DNA from: Mycobacteroides chelonae
GTDB lineage: Bacteria > Actinomycetota > Actinomycetes > Mycobacteriales > Mycobacteriaceae
DNA: 64,000 nt
Assembly (NCBI RefSeq): GCF_016767715.1
Contig: NZ_CP050145.1
Coordinates: 1,550,001-1,614,000, forward strand
Reading direction: 5' to 3'
Part shown: one piece after another, positions 52,770-61,536 of the stretch
How the letters are laid out: each line of letters starts with the position of its first letter
How positions within the stretch are numbered: position 1 is the stretch's first letter
Position numbers and translations under genes: made by a program
Notes under the pieces: model-generated
Databases searched by the model: none
What the model was told of the DNA's origin: nothing
The model's input: the letters and a program-made list of their open reading frames with translations, nothing else

Positions 52770-53000
52770 ATGAACACTCTCGTCGCCAACGCAGTCGGCA
52801 AGGTCGTCATCTGGGCCGGATTGGCACTCGCCGTTCTCGCCCCCGTCATTGCCGCCCTCTGGATGATGGCCGCACCCAGTGTCGTGGCCGAAGGCAGCAG
52901 CCAGAGCGCACATCATCATCACGCCGTTACCCAGACCGGCGACGCCAGCCACCAGAGCGTCATCAATGGTGGGGGTGCCAAGCTCAACAACCAGTGGTGA
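52770..53000 (+). CDS. Small membrane-anchored His-rich peptide
   Basis: The 76-residue product has one hydrophobic segment (about residues 10-34) followed by a polar tail with four consecutive His (SAHHHHAVTQ), another His, and a Gly/Asn-rich end (INGGGAKLNNQW). It may be a tail-exposed anchor or an exported peptide, and metal binding by the His cluster is possible. AAAGGA precedes the ATG; starts at 52734 and 52764 are alternatives. It is divergent from a LysR gene. I do not recognise a family. Confidence 0.6.
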   Translation: MNTLVANAVGKVVIWAGLALAVLAPVIAALWMMAAPSVVAEGSSQSAHHHHAVTQTGDASHQSVINGGGAKLNNQW

Positions 53001-53012
53001 TGCGGCCTCTGC

Positions 53013-54212
53013 CTATCGGGTACCCCAATGCCATGACGGGGCTCTCAGCGCGTCAAGTCCCACGATCTGCGTCTCGCCCCAGTCTTTGACGAGTTCGAGC
53101 CGCACCGCTGATCCCGCATCGTCGAATCGATCCTCATCGCCGGCGAGGATCTCGCGCAGCGGCCGCGCCGCAAGATGATCCACCAACGCATTGGCGTGGG
53201 TGATTACCACCACCTGGGTTTTGGCCGCAGCGGCGCGAATGAGTGTCGCCAGCGGTGCGATGAGATCCGGATGCAGTGAGGTCTCGGGCTCGTTGAGCAC
53301 CATCAGTGGTGGTGGTTCAGGGCTCAGCAGCGCTGCCGCCCACAGCAGGAAACGTAGAGTGCCATCGGATAACTCGGCCGCACGCAATGCGCGCAGCATG
53401 CCGGCCTGCTGCACCTGCAGATCGAAGACCCCGTCGCGTACCGCAACGGCCACCGAGGCGCCGTCGAATGCGTCGGCGATGACCCTGTCCAGCATGTCAC
53501 TGCGAGTCTCGATGATGGTCTGGATAGCGGCGGCCACATCGCTGCCGTCATTCGAGAGCACCGTTGTGCGCGTGCCGATTTGGGGCTGACGTGCCGGGGA
53601 GAGCATGTCGACACGGAAACCGTCATAGAACCGCCAGCCGCGCAGCGTGTCCCGGACGGCGCCCAATTCGGGGAACCTGCCGGGGAATTCAGAGAGCATG
53701 CTGCGGTAGGTCGGCAGCGAGCGACTGAAATCCTTGAACCCGCGCCCCGAATCCGCGCGGGCTTCAACCACAGGGCGGGTTCTGCGGACCAGGGTCGAAC
53801 TCGGGCGAACCGATGGTCCGGTGAATACGACCTCGCGCTTGATCTCCGGGTCGCGGCCGAAGGCCGAATCGCTGGGTATCGGCAGGCCGAGGTCCACCAG
53901 GTAACCAAAATCTGTTGACGCAAAACCTAATTCGATGGATACGGGGCGCGTGCGGACCGTGGGCTGAACGGCGCCTGTGCGTCGTGCGCCCTTGAGAAAC
54001 TCCGGCCCGGCCCACATCGCCGATTGCAGTCCACCCTGGCGAGCCAGCGAGCCGATGACCTCGCCGCGGCCGCAGTCGGCCAGTAGCTGCAGTGCCCGGT
54101 ACAAGGAAGATTTTCCGGTGCCGTTAGCGCCGGTGACGACCGTGAGTTGGGTAAGCGGCAGCGCAATATCGCGCAAGGACCGGTATCCCCGGATGGCGAC
54201 GGTGGTGAGCAC
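53013..54212 (-). CDS. AAA family ATPase (AAA_21/RecF-like)
   Basis: The 399-residue protein is a single ABC-type ATPase of the SMC/RecF-like group. It starts with IRGYRSLRDIALPL, has Walker A GANGTGKSS (Lys34), a long variable middle, a signature-like ELSDGTLRFLLWAA, and Walker B LMVLNEPETSLHP. There is no nuclease or TOPRIM domain. Relatives have varied and mostly unknown roles. TAACCT ends 6 bases before the GTG, indicating a leaderless mRNA that starts 57 bases from the divergent leaderless gene at 54269. Confidence 0.85.
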   Translation of the reverse strand: MLTTVAIRGYRSLRDIALPLTQLTVVTGANGTGKSSLYRALQLLADCGRGEVIGSLARQGGLQSAMWAGPEFLKGARRTGAVQPTVRTRPVSIELGFASTDFGYLVDLGLPIPSDSAFGRDPEIKREVVFTGPSVRPSSTLVRRTRPVVEARADSGRGFKDFSRSLPTYRSMLSEFPGRFPELGAVRDTLRGWRFYDGFRVDMLSPARQPQIGTRTTVLSNDGSDVAAAIQTIIETRSDMLDRVIADAFDGASVAVAVRDGVFDLQVQQAGMLRALRAAELSDGTLRFLLWAAALLSPEPPPLMVLNEPETSLHPDLIAPLATLIRAAAAKTQVVVITHANALVDHLAARPLREILAGDEDRFDDAGSAVRLELVKDWGETQIVGLDALRAPSWHWGTR

Positions 54213-54268
54213 GGCGTCAGGTTAGCCAAGGGCACCGACATCTCACGGTGAACGGTTACGCTGCGACT

Positions 54269-54994
54269 GTGCTCAGGGTACGAGGCTTGGTCGCGGTTGT
54301 CGCGGCGCTGCTCTGCGCTGCGGGGGTGCCGTCGTGCCGTGTCGGCACCGATTCGCTGGCGCAGTGCAGGAACATCCTCAGTAGCGTCGGTGCCAAGAAC
54401 TGCGAGTTCACCTCGACCGACGCGCTGGGGCTCCGGTTCGAGAAACGGATTGTTGGTACATCTGCCCGGATTCGCATCTTCACGCGTTCCGGAGTGATGG
54501 TTCAAACGGTCAGCCACGCCATCGAGGACTCGCCTGAATCCGGCATCATGCTGTTGCGAGATTTGGACGGCGACGGCCGCGATGAGCTGCTCCTTTCATT
54601 GGACACCGGTGGCGCGCATCCGAATTCGCACTGGGCGCTGTGGCGGACGACGGGTAACTCCACACAGTTCCGTGCGGTGCGTGCTCCGCACCTGCGTGAT
54701 GACGTGATGCATGATGTCGGTGCACTGTTCGGCAGTGACTTCTGGCATGCCGGAGACGGTTTTATCGCGGAGTACGGGACCGGCCCAACACGCAGCTGGC
54801 TCACGCGGATCTATCGGTTCGATGGTGACGAGCTTGCACCGATCGTGTCGGTTCAGAACGATGGAGTCGGCATGGACGGAAGCATGAGTCCGTGCCAGTT
54901 GGAGAAGGTGTACGACCTTGCGCGCATCGGTCTCGCGGCCGACGAGGCGCGGGATCGTTTCTGCACTAGCACCGAAGAGCGTCAACGGCCCTAG
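54269..54994 (+). CDS. Putative lipoprotein with Asp-rich calcium-binding-like loop
   Basis: The 241-residue product has a hydrophobic N-terminus ending in AAGVPSC, a possible lipobox. The mature part includes DLDGDGRDELLLSL, which resembles FG-GAP or EF-hand-like calcium-binding loops, and several Cys. The GTG at 54269 is preferred to the GTG at 54248 because TACGCT ends exactly 6 bases before it. It is divergent from the AAA ATPase. Function is unknown. Confidence 0.7.
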   Translation: MLRVRGLVAVVAALLCAAGVPSCRVGTDSLAQCRNILSSVGAKNCEFTSTDALGLRFEKRIVGTSARIRIFTRSGVMVQTVSHAIEDSPESGIMLLRDLDGDGRDELLLSLDTGGAHPNSHWALWRTTGNSTQFRAVRAPHLRDDVMHDVGALFGSDFWHAGDGFIAEYGTGPTRSWLTRIYRFDGDELAPIVSVQNDGVGMDGSMSPCQLEKVYDLARIGLAADEARDRFCTSTEERQRP

Positions 54995-55041
54995 AGTCAC
55001 CAGGTTCTACGCCTCAAAGGTGTTCGGTACCATCATCCGGC

Positions 55042-55629
55042 ATGGGACCCGGGGGGATGCGCAGGCTAGCCATCGCGACAGCCGTTTTAATGATCAACCT
55101 GGTCGGATCACTTTGTTCCGTTGCACCGGCGAACGCGGACCCCGCGTTCCCGGACATCGACTCGCTGCCCATGGCCTCGATCAAATATCCCGCGGGCTTC
55201 GATCCGACCGACGGGAAACAGTGGCCGATCGAGAACATCTTCTCGCCCGCCGATGGGGTGTATTGCCGGTTACGTCTGCAGGCATGGGGGACCTTCCAAA
55301 TGCCACCCGCTGATGTCGCCTGCGCGGGTGAGTTGCCGGGAATGTCGAACGGCGAGAACATCGCCCGTATTGATATCGGCACCTCAGGCGCCCCTTACGC
55401 AAGATTCCTCAAAGGATCTAACTCTTTGGGGGACCTCAATACGTACCCGCACTTTTCTGCCGGGAAACAATTACAGGTGTTCCTCAATACTCGGAGCATT
55501 CTGATGTCGTGCGGTAGCGGCAATGGGGACGATTTCATCTTCGCCTGCCATGCCTGGCAAAGCCTTGGCCAGGCTGATTTCCCTCCGCACGGCTTTGTGC
55601 TGGCCGCTTCCGGCAGCTGGGTGTTCTGA
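55042..55629 (+). CDS. Hypothetical secreted protein
   Basis: The 195-residue product has a signal peptide (hydrophobic residues about 8-27, cleavage near APANA-DP) and a compact mature domain with four cysteines (YCRLR, ACAGE, MSCGS, ACHAW). No family is recognised. Two in-frame ATG starts (55042 and 55057) are possible. The layout resembles many small exported mycobacterial proteins. Confidence 0.7.
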   Translation: MGPGGMRRLAIATAVLMINLVGSLCSVAPANADPAFPDIDSLPMASIKYPAGFDPTDGKQWPIENIFSPADGVYCRLRLQAWGTFQMPPADVACAGELPGMSNGENIARIDIGTSGAPYARFLKGSNSLGDLNTYPHFSAGKQLQVFLNTRSILMSCGSGNGDDFIFACHAWQSLGQADFPPHGFVLAASGSWVF

Positions 55630-55686
55630 GGGGCGATGAAGCGCAAGATCGCTTCTGCGCCGCCACGAGATCATTGAGGGCGGTAG

Positions 55687-56031
55687 ATGATCGAGCTGAC
55701 TTCGATGCACCGCTTCACTATCACCGGGCATGGGGAGGCCGCGATCGTGGATGGGGCGCAACTTGGCGATCGGACAATTTACGAAGGGGACCATGCGCTG
55801 ATTGATGGTACCGAGTGTGTGATTTGGTACATCGACAGCGCTCCACGAATTCTCGATATCGAGCCAGGTGTGATCCCCGTAGGCCTCGTGATCGGGAGGC
55901 CAGGCGAGGATCCCCCGCGCTCCTACCGCCCGAAACCTGCGTTGCGCAACGCATCGGCCATGGCGCCACCGGGCCGGGTCTCTTCTCGCGGACGGGAATT
56001 CTTGCTGCGGTTCTGGTTTGGCCGTCCCTGA
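55687..56031 (+). CDS. Doubtful small hypothetical protein overlapping tex
   Basis: This 114-codon frame has a GAGGG site before its ATG and fairly normal codon use for the first 78 codons, but its last 109 bases are antisense to the end of tex. No domain is recognised. Either a short real gene extends into tex or this is the remnant of a longer one. Confidence 0.35.
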   Translation: MIELTSMHRFTITGHGEAAIVDGAQLGDRTIYEGDHALIDGTECVIWYIDSAPRILDIEPGVIPVGLVIGRPGEDPPRSYRPKPALRNASAMAPPGRVSSRGREFLLRFWFGRP

Positions 56032-58271
56032 TTCCTGTCGTCGCGTCGGGGAGTGCTGGCGCGGTCGGGACGCTTGCCCTGCTGCGGGTCGTCGTTGAGG
56101 CGCAGGCTCAGCCCGATCCGCTGACGCGGAATGTCGACGTCGGTGACCTTGACCCGCACCACCTGGCCGGACTTGACCACCTCGTGGGGGTCGGAGACAT
56201 ACCGATCCGACATCGCCGACACGTGCACGAGGCCGTCCTGATGCACACCGACGTCAACAAACGCGCCGAAGGCGGCCACATTCGTCACGACGCCCTCCAG
56301 AACCATGCCGACCTTCAGGTCCGACACCTTTTCGACGCCCGCGGCGAAGGTGGCCGTGGTGAACGCGGGCCGCGGGTCGCGTCCGGGCTTCTCCAGCTCG
56401 CCGAGAATGTCTGTCACGGTAGGGATCCCGAACCGGTCGTCGGCGAAATCGGCGGGTTTGAGTGAGCGCAGCGAGCGCTCGTTGCCGATCAGTTCGGCGA
56501 GGGTGACACCGGAGCGGTCCAGAATCTTGCGCACCACCGGGTAGGACTCGGGATGCACGCCGGACGCATCGAGCGGGTCGTCGCCTTCACGGATACGCAG
56601 GAACCCGGCGCACTGTTCGAAGGCTTTGGGGCCCAGGCGGGGAACCTCCAACAGGCCCTTGCGGCTCCGGAAGGCACCTACCTTCTCGCGGTGCGCGACG
56701 ATGGACTCTGCCAGGGATTCCGTCACCCCGGAGACTCGCGCCAGTAGCGGTACCGAGGCGGTGTTCAGGTCGACACCAACGGCATTGACGGCGTCTTCGA
56801 CGACGGCATTGAGGCTGCGCGCGAGGGTGCCGGGTGTGACGTCGTGCTGGTACTGTCCGACGCCGATCGATTTGGGCTCGATCTTCACGAGCTCGGCCAG
56901 CGGATCCTGCAGGCGCCGCGCGATCGAGACCGCACCCCGCAGCGTCACGTCGAGTTCGGGGAGCTCATGCGCGGCGTAAGCGGAGGCCGAATAGACCGAT
57001 GCGCCCGCCTCGCTGACCATCGCCTTCGTCGGGGCCTTGGCACCGGCGGCCTTGATATCGGCGATGAGTTCGGCTGCCAGGGAATCGGTTTCGCGTGAGG
57101 CCGTGCCGTTGCCGACGGCGATCAGCTCGACACCATGGCGAGCGACAAACGCGGCGAGCGTGGCCTTGGCCTCGTCCCACTTCTTCTGCGGCTGGTGTGG
57201 GTAGACCGCGCAGGTGTCGACCACCTTGCCGGTGCCGTCCACCACGGCCACCTTGACGCCGGTCCGGAACCCGGGGTCCAGGCCGAGGGTGGCACGCGTG
57301 CCGGCGGGGGCCGCGAGCAGCAGATCCTTGAGGTTGCGTGCGAAGACGCCGACGGCGTCTTCCTCAGCGCGTTGACGCAGTTTGAGGCGGGCATCGACGG
57401 AGGCAGAGAACATGAGCTTGGCCCGCCAGGCGACCCGGACGGTACCGGCCAGCCACGGCGTTGCCGGGGTCTTGGCGGTCAGGTTGACCCCGAGCGACTG
57501 CGCGACCATGGCCTCATACGGTGCGTCGTCGCCGCCGTCGAAGTTCAGGGCCAGAACCTGCTCCTTCTCGCCGCGCATGACGGCGAGCACGCGGTGCGAG
57601 GGCATGGTCTCCAGGGATTCGGAGAATTCGAAATAATCGCGGTACTTCTGTGCCGCTTCGGTTTTCGCGGCGTCCTCCGACCACGGGGCGGTGCGCAGCG
57701 CGCCGTCTGCCCAGAACTTGGTGCGGGTGGCGCCGACGAGCTCGGCATCCTCGGACGCGCGCTCGATCAGGATGTGGCGCGCGCCGTCGAGGGCGGCGTT
57801 GGTGTCGGCGACCTCCTCGGTGAGGAACTCGGAGGCCACCTCATCGGGCACCAGGTTCGGGTCTGCCAGCAGCCGGTCGGCGAGCGGCTCCAGACCGGCC
57901 TCGCGGGCTATCTGCGCCTTGGTGCGTCGCTTGGGCTTGTACGGCAGATAGATGTCTTCGACACGCGCCTTGGTATCGGCCGAGAGCAGTGCCGCCTTGA
58001 GCTCGTCGGTGAGCTTGCCCTGTTCCTCGATGGAGGACAGCACCGCGGCGCGGCGCTCATCGAGTTCCCGCAGGTAGCGCAGCCGCTCTTCCAGACTGCG
58101 CAGCTGGCCATCGTCCAGGCTGCCGGTGACTTCCTTGCGGTAACGCGCGATGAACGGGACCGTCGCGCCCTCGTCGAGCAGCCGCACAGCCGCTGCGACC
58201 TGGGCCTCGGCGACCTCCAGTTCAGCAGCGAGGCGGGCATTTACAGATTTCACGGTCACGCTCTGAGTCAC
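55923..58271 (-). CDS. tex: Tex family RNA-binding transcription accessory protein
   Basis: The roughly 782-residue protein has the full Tex architecture: N-terminal helical Tex domain (TVPFIARYRKEVTG), YqgF-like RNase H fold (TLGLDPGFRTGVKVAVVD), helix-hairpin-helix region (ARVSGVTESLAESIV), and a C-terminal S1 domain (about 640-715, GVVTNVAAFGAFVDVGVHQDGLVH) with a basic tail. Tex proteins bind nucleic acid and affect transcription. The GTG at 58271 is preferred; GTG codons at 58259 and 58253 also fit. Longer upstream starts run into the divergent promoter. Confidence 0.93.
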   Translation of the reverse strand: MTQSVTVKSVNARLAAELEVAEAQVAAAVRLLDEGATVPFIARYRKEVTGSLDDGQLRSLEERLRYLRELDERRAAVLSSIEEQGKLTDELKAALLSADTKARVEDIYLPYKPKRRTKAQIAREAGLEPLADRLLADPNLVPDEVASEFLTEEVADTNAALDGARHILIERASEDAELVGATRTKFWADGALRTAPWSEDAAKTEAAQKYRDYFEFSESLETMPSHRVLAVMRGEKEQVLALNFDGGDDAPYEAMVAQSLGVNLTAKTPATPWLAGTVRVAWRAKLMFSASVDARLKLRQRAEEDAVGVFARNLKDLLLAAPAGTRATLGLDPGFRTGVKVAVVDGTGKVVDTCAVYPHQPQKKWDEAKATLAAFVARHGVELIAVGNGTASRETDSLAAELIADIKAAGAKAPTKAMVSEAGASVYSASAYAAHELPELDVTLRGAVSIARRLQDPLAELVKIEPKSIGVGQYQHDVTPGTLARSLNAVVEDAVNAVGVDLNTASVPLLARVSGVTESLAESIVAHREKVGAFRSRKGLLEVPRLGPKAFEQCAGFLRIREGDDPLDASGVHPESYPVVRKILDRSGVTLAELIGNERSLRSLKPADFADDRFGIPTVTDILGELEKPGRDPRPAFTTATFAAGVEKVSDLKVGMVLEGVVTNVAAFGAFVDVGVHQDGLVHVSAMSDRYVSDPHEVVKSGQVVRVKVTDVDIPRQRIGLSLRLNDDPQQGKRPDRASTPRRDDRNQGRPNQNRSKNSRPREETRPGGAMADALRNAGFGR

Positions 58272-58316
58272 GCCGAGGGACCCTACCCAATGCGGAGGAC
58301 AAGCTACGCTCACCGG

Positions 58317-59006
58317 GTGCGTGTCTGGAGCGTGTTGTGCCTGATCTTCCTGGTCGCGGGTTGTGTCGCACACACGCAGCAGCAGGCGCCGACCTCCTCC
58401 ACATCTCCATCCGCCAGTGCACCGTCCACGGCGCCGGCAACAACGACGTCGACGGCCACGACAGCCCCGGGGCCGGAGGCGTCCGTGGAGTCGGTGACCC
58501 GTTGGATCGAGGCGGGTGCGCCCGTCGACGCCGAGGAATTTCGCACGGTCGATCAGGACGGCGCACCGTCTCAGCTGTCTGAAGGTGAGGTGGCGTTCCG
58601 CTCACCCGGTGAGCTCGGTCCCCGGATCATCGGGGGATGCATCACAGCGTTCAAGTACAAGATGCCGCTGTCCTGTCTGCCGGGGATTCACAATGCGCCG
58701 CCCCGTCCTCCCGATTTGCCCGGCCAATGGATCTCGGGCTGGGTGAGTTTCGACGGAGCGACCGTCACCGTAGGGAGCCTGCATGGAGACCCCGGGCCGT
58801 TCAGTGAGGGGGTAGGCCTGCCGTTAGAACACGGCAAGCGGCTGAAATTTGGTGACTACCAATGCAGATCGGACCAGAAGGGTCTGTATTGCGTGAACTA
58901 CCCGCATCACTCGGCTATCCGAATGAGCGACGAGCTTTCGGTGTACGGATGCACCAAGCGGGCAACTCCGCCGCGCGGTATCGGAGTGCAGTACGACTGC
59001 GGGTGA
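58317..59006 (+). CDS. Hypothetical lipoprotein
   Basis: The 229-residue product has a short signal peptide with lipobox LVAGC (Cys16), a Ser/Thr/Pro/Ala-rich linker of about 45 residues, and a mature domain with four more cysteines (GCITA, SCLPG, QCRSD, DCG at the end among others). TACGCT ends 6 bases before the GTG, so the mRNA is probably leaderless. It is divergent from tex. No family is recognised. Confidence 0.75.
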   Translation: MRVWSVLCLIFLVAGCVAHTQQQAPTSSTSPSASAPSTAPATTTSTATTAPGPEASVESVTRWIEAGAPVDAEEFRTVDQDGAPSQLSEGEVAFRSPGELGPRIIGGCITAFKYKMPLSCLPGIHNAPPRPPDLPGQWISGWVSFDGATVTVGSLHGDPGPFSEGVGLPLEHGKRLKFGDYQCRSDQKGLYCVNYPHHSAIRMSDELSVYGCTKRATPPRGIGVQYDCG

Positions 59007-59013
59007 GTGCCGG

Positions 59014-60084
59014 TCAGCTATGGCATACGTCAAGAACTACCGCTGCTTCGTCATACATGTGGGCGATGAGCTTGGCGTAGACAACTTGCTGCTGTAGCTG
59101 CTCTCGTTGCGTTCCTGGCACTTTGCGGGTTTCACGAACAACGGAGACGGCTTGACCGGATAGCTCGGCAATGTGTTGTGCCCTCGGTGCGAGATCGGAT
59201 CTGGTCACCTGAGCCGCGCGAGTGCGAATCTCGTTGGACCACTTCTCGTAGTCGGCCAGGCTTGGGCCGCCCGGGACGATCGATTGAGAGTCCGTGAGAT
59301 CCTCGCGTTCGCTGAAGACAGCCAGGGTTGCTATTGCCTTACCGCATTCGCTGCGCCCGGTGATGCCGTGTCCGGGCTGTGCGCGCTCCATCAGATAGGC
59401 AGCGGCACTGGCGATTACGGACATGGCGATCACGACGCCGACGACGATCAGCCACACCTTCCGTGACGGCGTGACGGCTGGGTACTCGGACTCGGCAAGG
59501 GTGGGAACCTCTCCGAGTGACGAGGCAGCTGTGGCACGTAACAGGTTCAGCTGTTGTTGCAGCCGACGCAATGTGCGTGCATCCCACCAAAAAATCACTG
59601 CCATCAGCACGGCCACCGCAAGCCACGCCATGGCGCGCCAGACATCGTGATCAACGAGGCGGGCGACTGCGATGAGCGCTGCACCCGCTGGAACTAGGTA
59701 TGCGACCCATCGCGCCCATGTGGGCGTCCGCAGCCTGGTGCCAACAAGGAGCGTGCACAGCCGCACAGCCGCCGACAGCACCGGCGCCTCGGTGGGTGCG
59801 GCACCGCGCTGGCTTGCCTCGATGGCCTGGCGTCGCTGCGTCGCGTCTAACCCATCAAGGACGGCGAGAAAGGACTGGCGGAATCGTTCCTGAACAACGA
59901 TCAGCAGGGTTGCAACACCGATGCTGAGCACCGGTATCTGCACCGCGCGGGCTGTCCAGTCCGATCCGTCGTCGGGCATGAGGAAGATCCACAGCGGGCC
60001 GCCGATTGCTGTCATGAGGGCGACCATCACCAACCAGCGCACCCACCGCGGAGCCAGTAGCAACCGAATGTTCACAGCAAACAT
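59014..60084 (-). CDS. Uncharacterised membrane protein, family member C
   Basis: The 356-residue protein has four N-terminal helices arranged as in the proteins at 18811 and 19377, with the same loop motif (RGAAPTEAPVLSAAV) between helices 2 and 3. After helix 4 comes RRLQQQLNLL. It then adds a fifth helix (about 209-231) and an extracytoplasmic helical domain with two cysteines (ECGKAI and DVCHS) likely forming a disulfide. It is the longest member of the family. The function is unknown. It converges on the lipoprotein at 58317 with 7 bases between. Confidence 0.75.
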   Translation of the reverse strand: MFAVNIRLLLAPRWVRWLVMVALMTAIGGPLWIFLMPDDGSDWTARAVQIPVLSIGVATLLIVVQERFRQSFLAVLDGLDATQRRQAIEASQRGAAPTEAPVLSAAVRLCTLLVGTRLRTPTWARWVAYLVPAGAALIAVARLVDHDVWRAMAWLAVAVLMAVIFWWDARTLRRLQQQLNLLRATAASSLGEVPTLAESEYPAVTPSRKVWLIVVGVVIAMSVIASAAAYLMERAQPGHGITGRSECGKAIATLAVFSEREDLTDSQSIVPGGPSLADYEKWSNEIRTRAAQVTRSDLAPRAQHIAELSGQAVSVVRETRKVPGTQREQLQQQVVYAKLIAHMYDEAAVVLDVCHS

Positions 60085-60173
60085 TCTGACAGGTCGAATG
60101 GTTGTTGTGTGTCCGGGTAGCCGCTGCTACATCAAGGAGGCCGCTGCTGGGCCAGCAAGGTCGCAGAGAACGG

Positions 60174-60518
60174 TTATGCCCGCTGGGGTGGCGCGGGGTT
60201 CAGCGCATTCGGGCATAGCTCGCTTTGCAGAATGTCGACATACACGTTGGGAGCAGGCGCGGGCGCGACACCGGAACCCACCGGGAACTGCGATCCCACT
60301 TCTTCGGGTGGCACACCGTTGCGTAGATCGCGGCAGGCCTGGTGTCCCGCCTGAACCACATACGGTTCTGCGTCCTTGTGGATGAAGACTCCCGCGGCGC
60401 GCAGGCTGTCCAGGAATGTGTGGTCATTAGCCTGCGCAGTCCCCATGCCGAACAGGCCGCCAGCCGACATGCCAGCGGCAGTGATCCCGACGACGATCCT
60501 GGTGCAGAGCTTGCCCAT
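60174..60518 (-). CDS. DUF732 secreted protein
   Basis: The 114-residue product has a signal peptide (cleavage near AQA-ND), the DUF732 pattern HTFLDSLRAAGV, two cysteines (ACRDL and LCPNA) likely bridged, and a Pro-rich insertion near the end. GGAAGGA precedes the ATG. It is a paralogue of the protein at 46215. Function is unknown. Confidence 0.83.
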   Translation of the reverse strand: MGKLCTRIVVGITAAGMSAGGLFGMGTAQANDHTFLDSLRAAGVFIHKDAEPYVVQAGHQACRDLRNGVPPEEVGSQFPVGSGVAPAPAPNVYVDILQSELCPNALNPAPPQRA

Positions 60519-60595
60519 CGTTGATTCCTTCCGGCCACCAGCATTATTGTCAGGGGAGCGGGCTCTACATCGGCGAACGGACGAAGAAGGGCCGT

Positions 60596-61345
60596 TTAGT
60601 TCAGGCCGCCGCCGATGACCAGGATCTCTCCAGTGATCCACGAGGCGCGGTCCGAGGCCAGGAATGTCACTGCTGGTGCGATGTCCTCCGGGATGCCGAT
60701 CCGGCCAAGGGGTGTGATGTTCTCAATCTCGGTACGGAACTCGCGGCTTGAGAAGGCGCTGGATTGCATGCCGTCGGTCACGGTCAAGCCGGGATTGACC
60801 GAGTTCACCCTGATGCCCCGTGGGCCCAGCTCCTTGGCAAGGGTGCCGGTAATCGCGTCCACCGCCCCCTTCGAGGCGGTGTACACCAGCGAGTTGGCGG
60901 GCGTGAAGCTGGTGACACTCGATCCGATGTTGACGATGCTCGAGCCGGGTCCAAGGGCGCTGCCGAGCGCTTCGGTGATTGTGATGGCCAGGCCGAAGAC
61001 GTTCAGGCCGAACTGGCGCTGAAGTTCCTCCGCGGTCACTGATTCAACCGCGCCCATCTCGTACACCCCGGCGTTGTTGACGAGGATGTCGAGCTTGTCG
61101 ATCCGGGTGCTGAGTTCGGCGAACAGTCCTTTGATGCTGGCCGGGTCGGAGATATCGGCCTGGAGTGCGAAGGCCTGTCCGCCGGCGTCGTGTATTGACT
61201 TCACGACATGATCAGCGCCGCTCTTGCTTGACGAGTAGTGGACTGCCACACGTGCTCCCGCGGAAGCCAGGTCGCGCGCGATGGCCGCGCCGATTCCCTT
61301 CGACGCGCCCGTAACAAGTGCCGTCTTGCCTGCCAGAATGCTCAT
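60596..61345 (-). CDS. Short-chain dehydrogenase, 3-oxoacyl-ACP reductase-like
   Basis: The 249-residue enzyme has TGASKGIG, HYSSSKSGAD after strand 2 (favouring NADPH), NNAG, and YTASK with an upstream Ser. It ends with WITGEILVIGGG, typical of the classical family. It is divergent from an XRE regulator, and the CATTTGA half-site at 61360-61366 lies 15 bases upstream of its start. The substrate is unknown. Confidence 0.88.
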   Translation of the reverse strand: MSILAGKTALVTGASKGIGAAIARDLASAGARVAVHYSSSKSGADHVVKSIHDAGGQAFALQADISDPASIKGLFAELSTRIDKLDILVNNAGVYEMGAVESVTAEELQRQFGLNVFGLAITITEALGSALGPGSSIVNIGSSVTSFTPANSLVYTASKGAVDAITGTLAKELGPRGIRVNSVNPGLTVTDGMQSSAFSSREFRTEIENITPLGRIGIPEDIAPAVTFLASDRASWITGEILVIGGGLN

Positions 61346-61359
61346 GGATTTCCGTCTTT

Positions 61360-61396
61360 CATTTGACCGCAACATATTTCATTCATATCTGGTTGC
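61360..61396. promoter_or_regulatory. Symmetric sites upstream of the SDR
   Basis: CATTTGA (61360-61366) is followed by GCAACATAT (61369-61377) and its partial mirror ATAT..GTTGC (61385-61396). CATTTG also forms the arms of the palindrome at 62387, so both may be sites for the XRE regulator between them. Confidence 0.4.
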
Positions 61397-61536
61397 TTCT
61401 CGAGCGTAGATTCGCGGGCGCCGTCCTGGAAGGGTGCGCTACTCCTACCTGGCATCCCGTGCGGCTGAAGCGATGCGTCACTGGGTGGGTGTGTTACACC
61501 CTGGTTGGTGCCAGCCGCCGTGAGTATGTTGAGGAG

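Noticed and set aside
53013..54212. AAA ATPase as part of an OLD/Gabija-like phage defence system
   Set aside because: No TOPRIM or nuclease domain and no helicase partner; neighbours are exported proteins, so defence is not supported.
57135..59006. 623-codon frame covering the lipoprotein gene and antisense tex
   Set aside because: Only the part from 58317 has a signal peptide and lipobox. The upstream 394 codons are antisense to tex.
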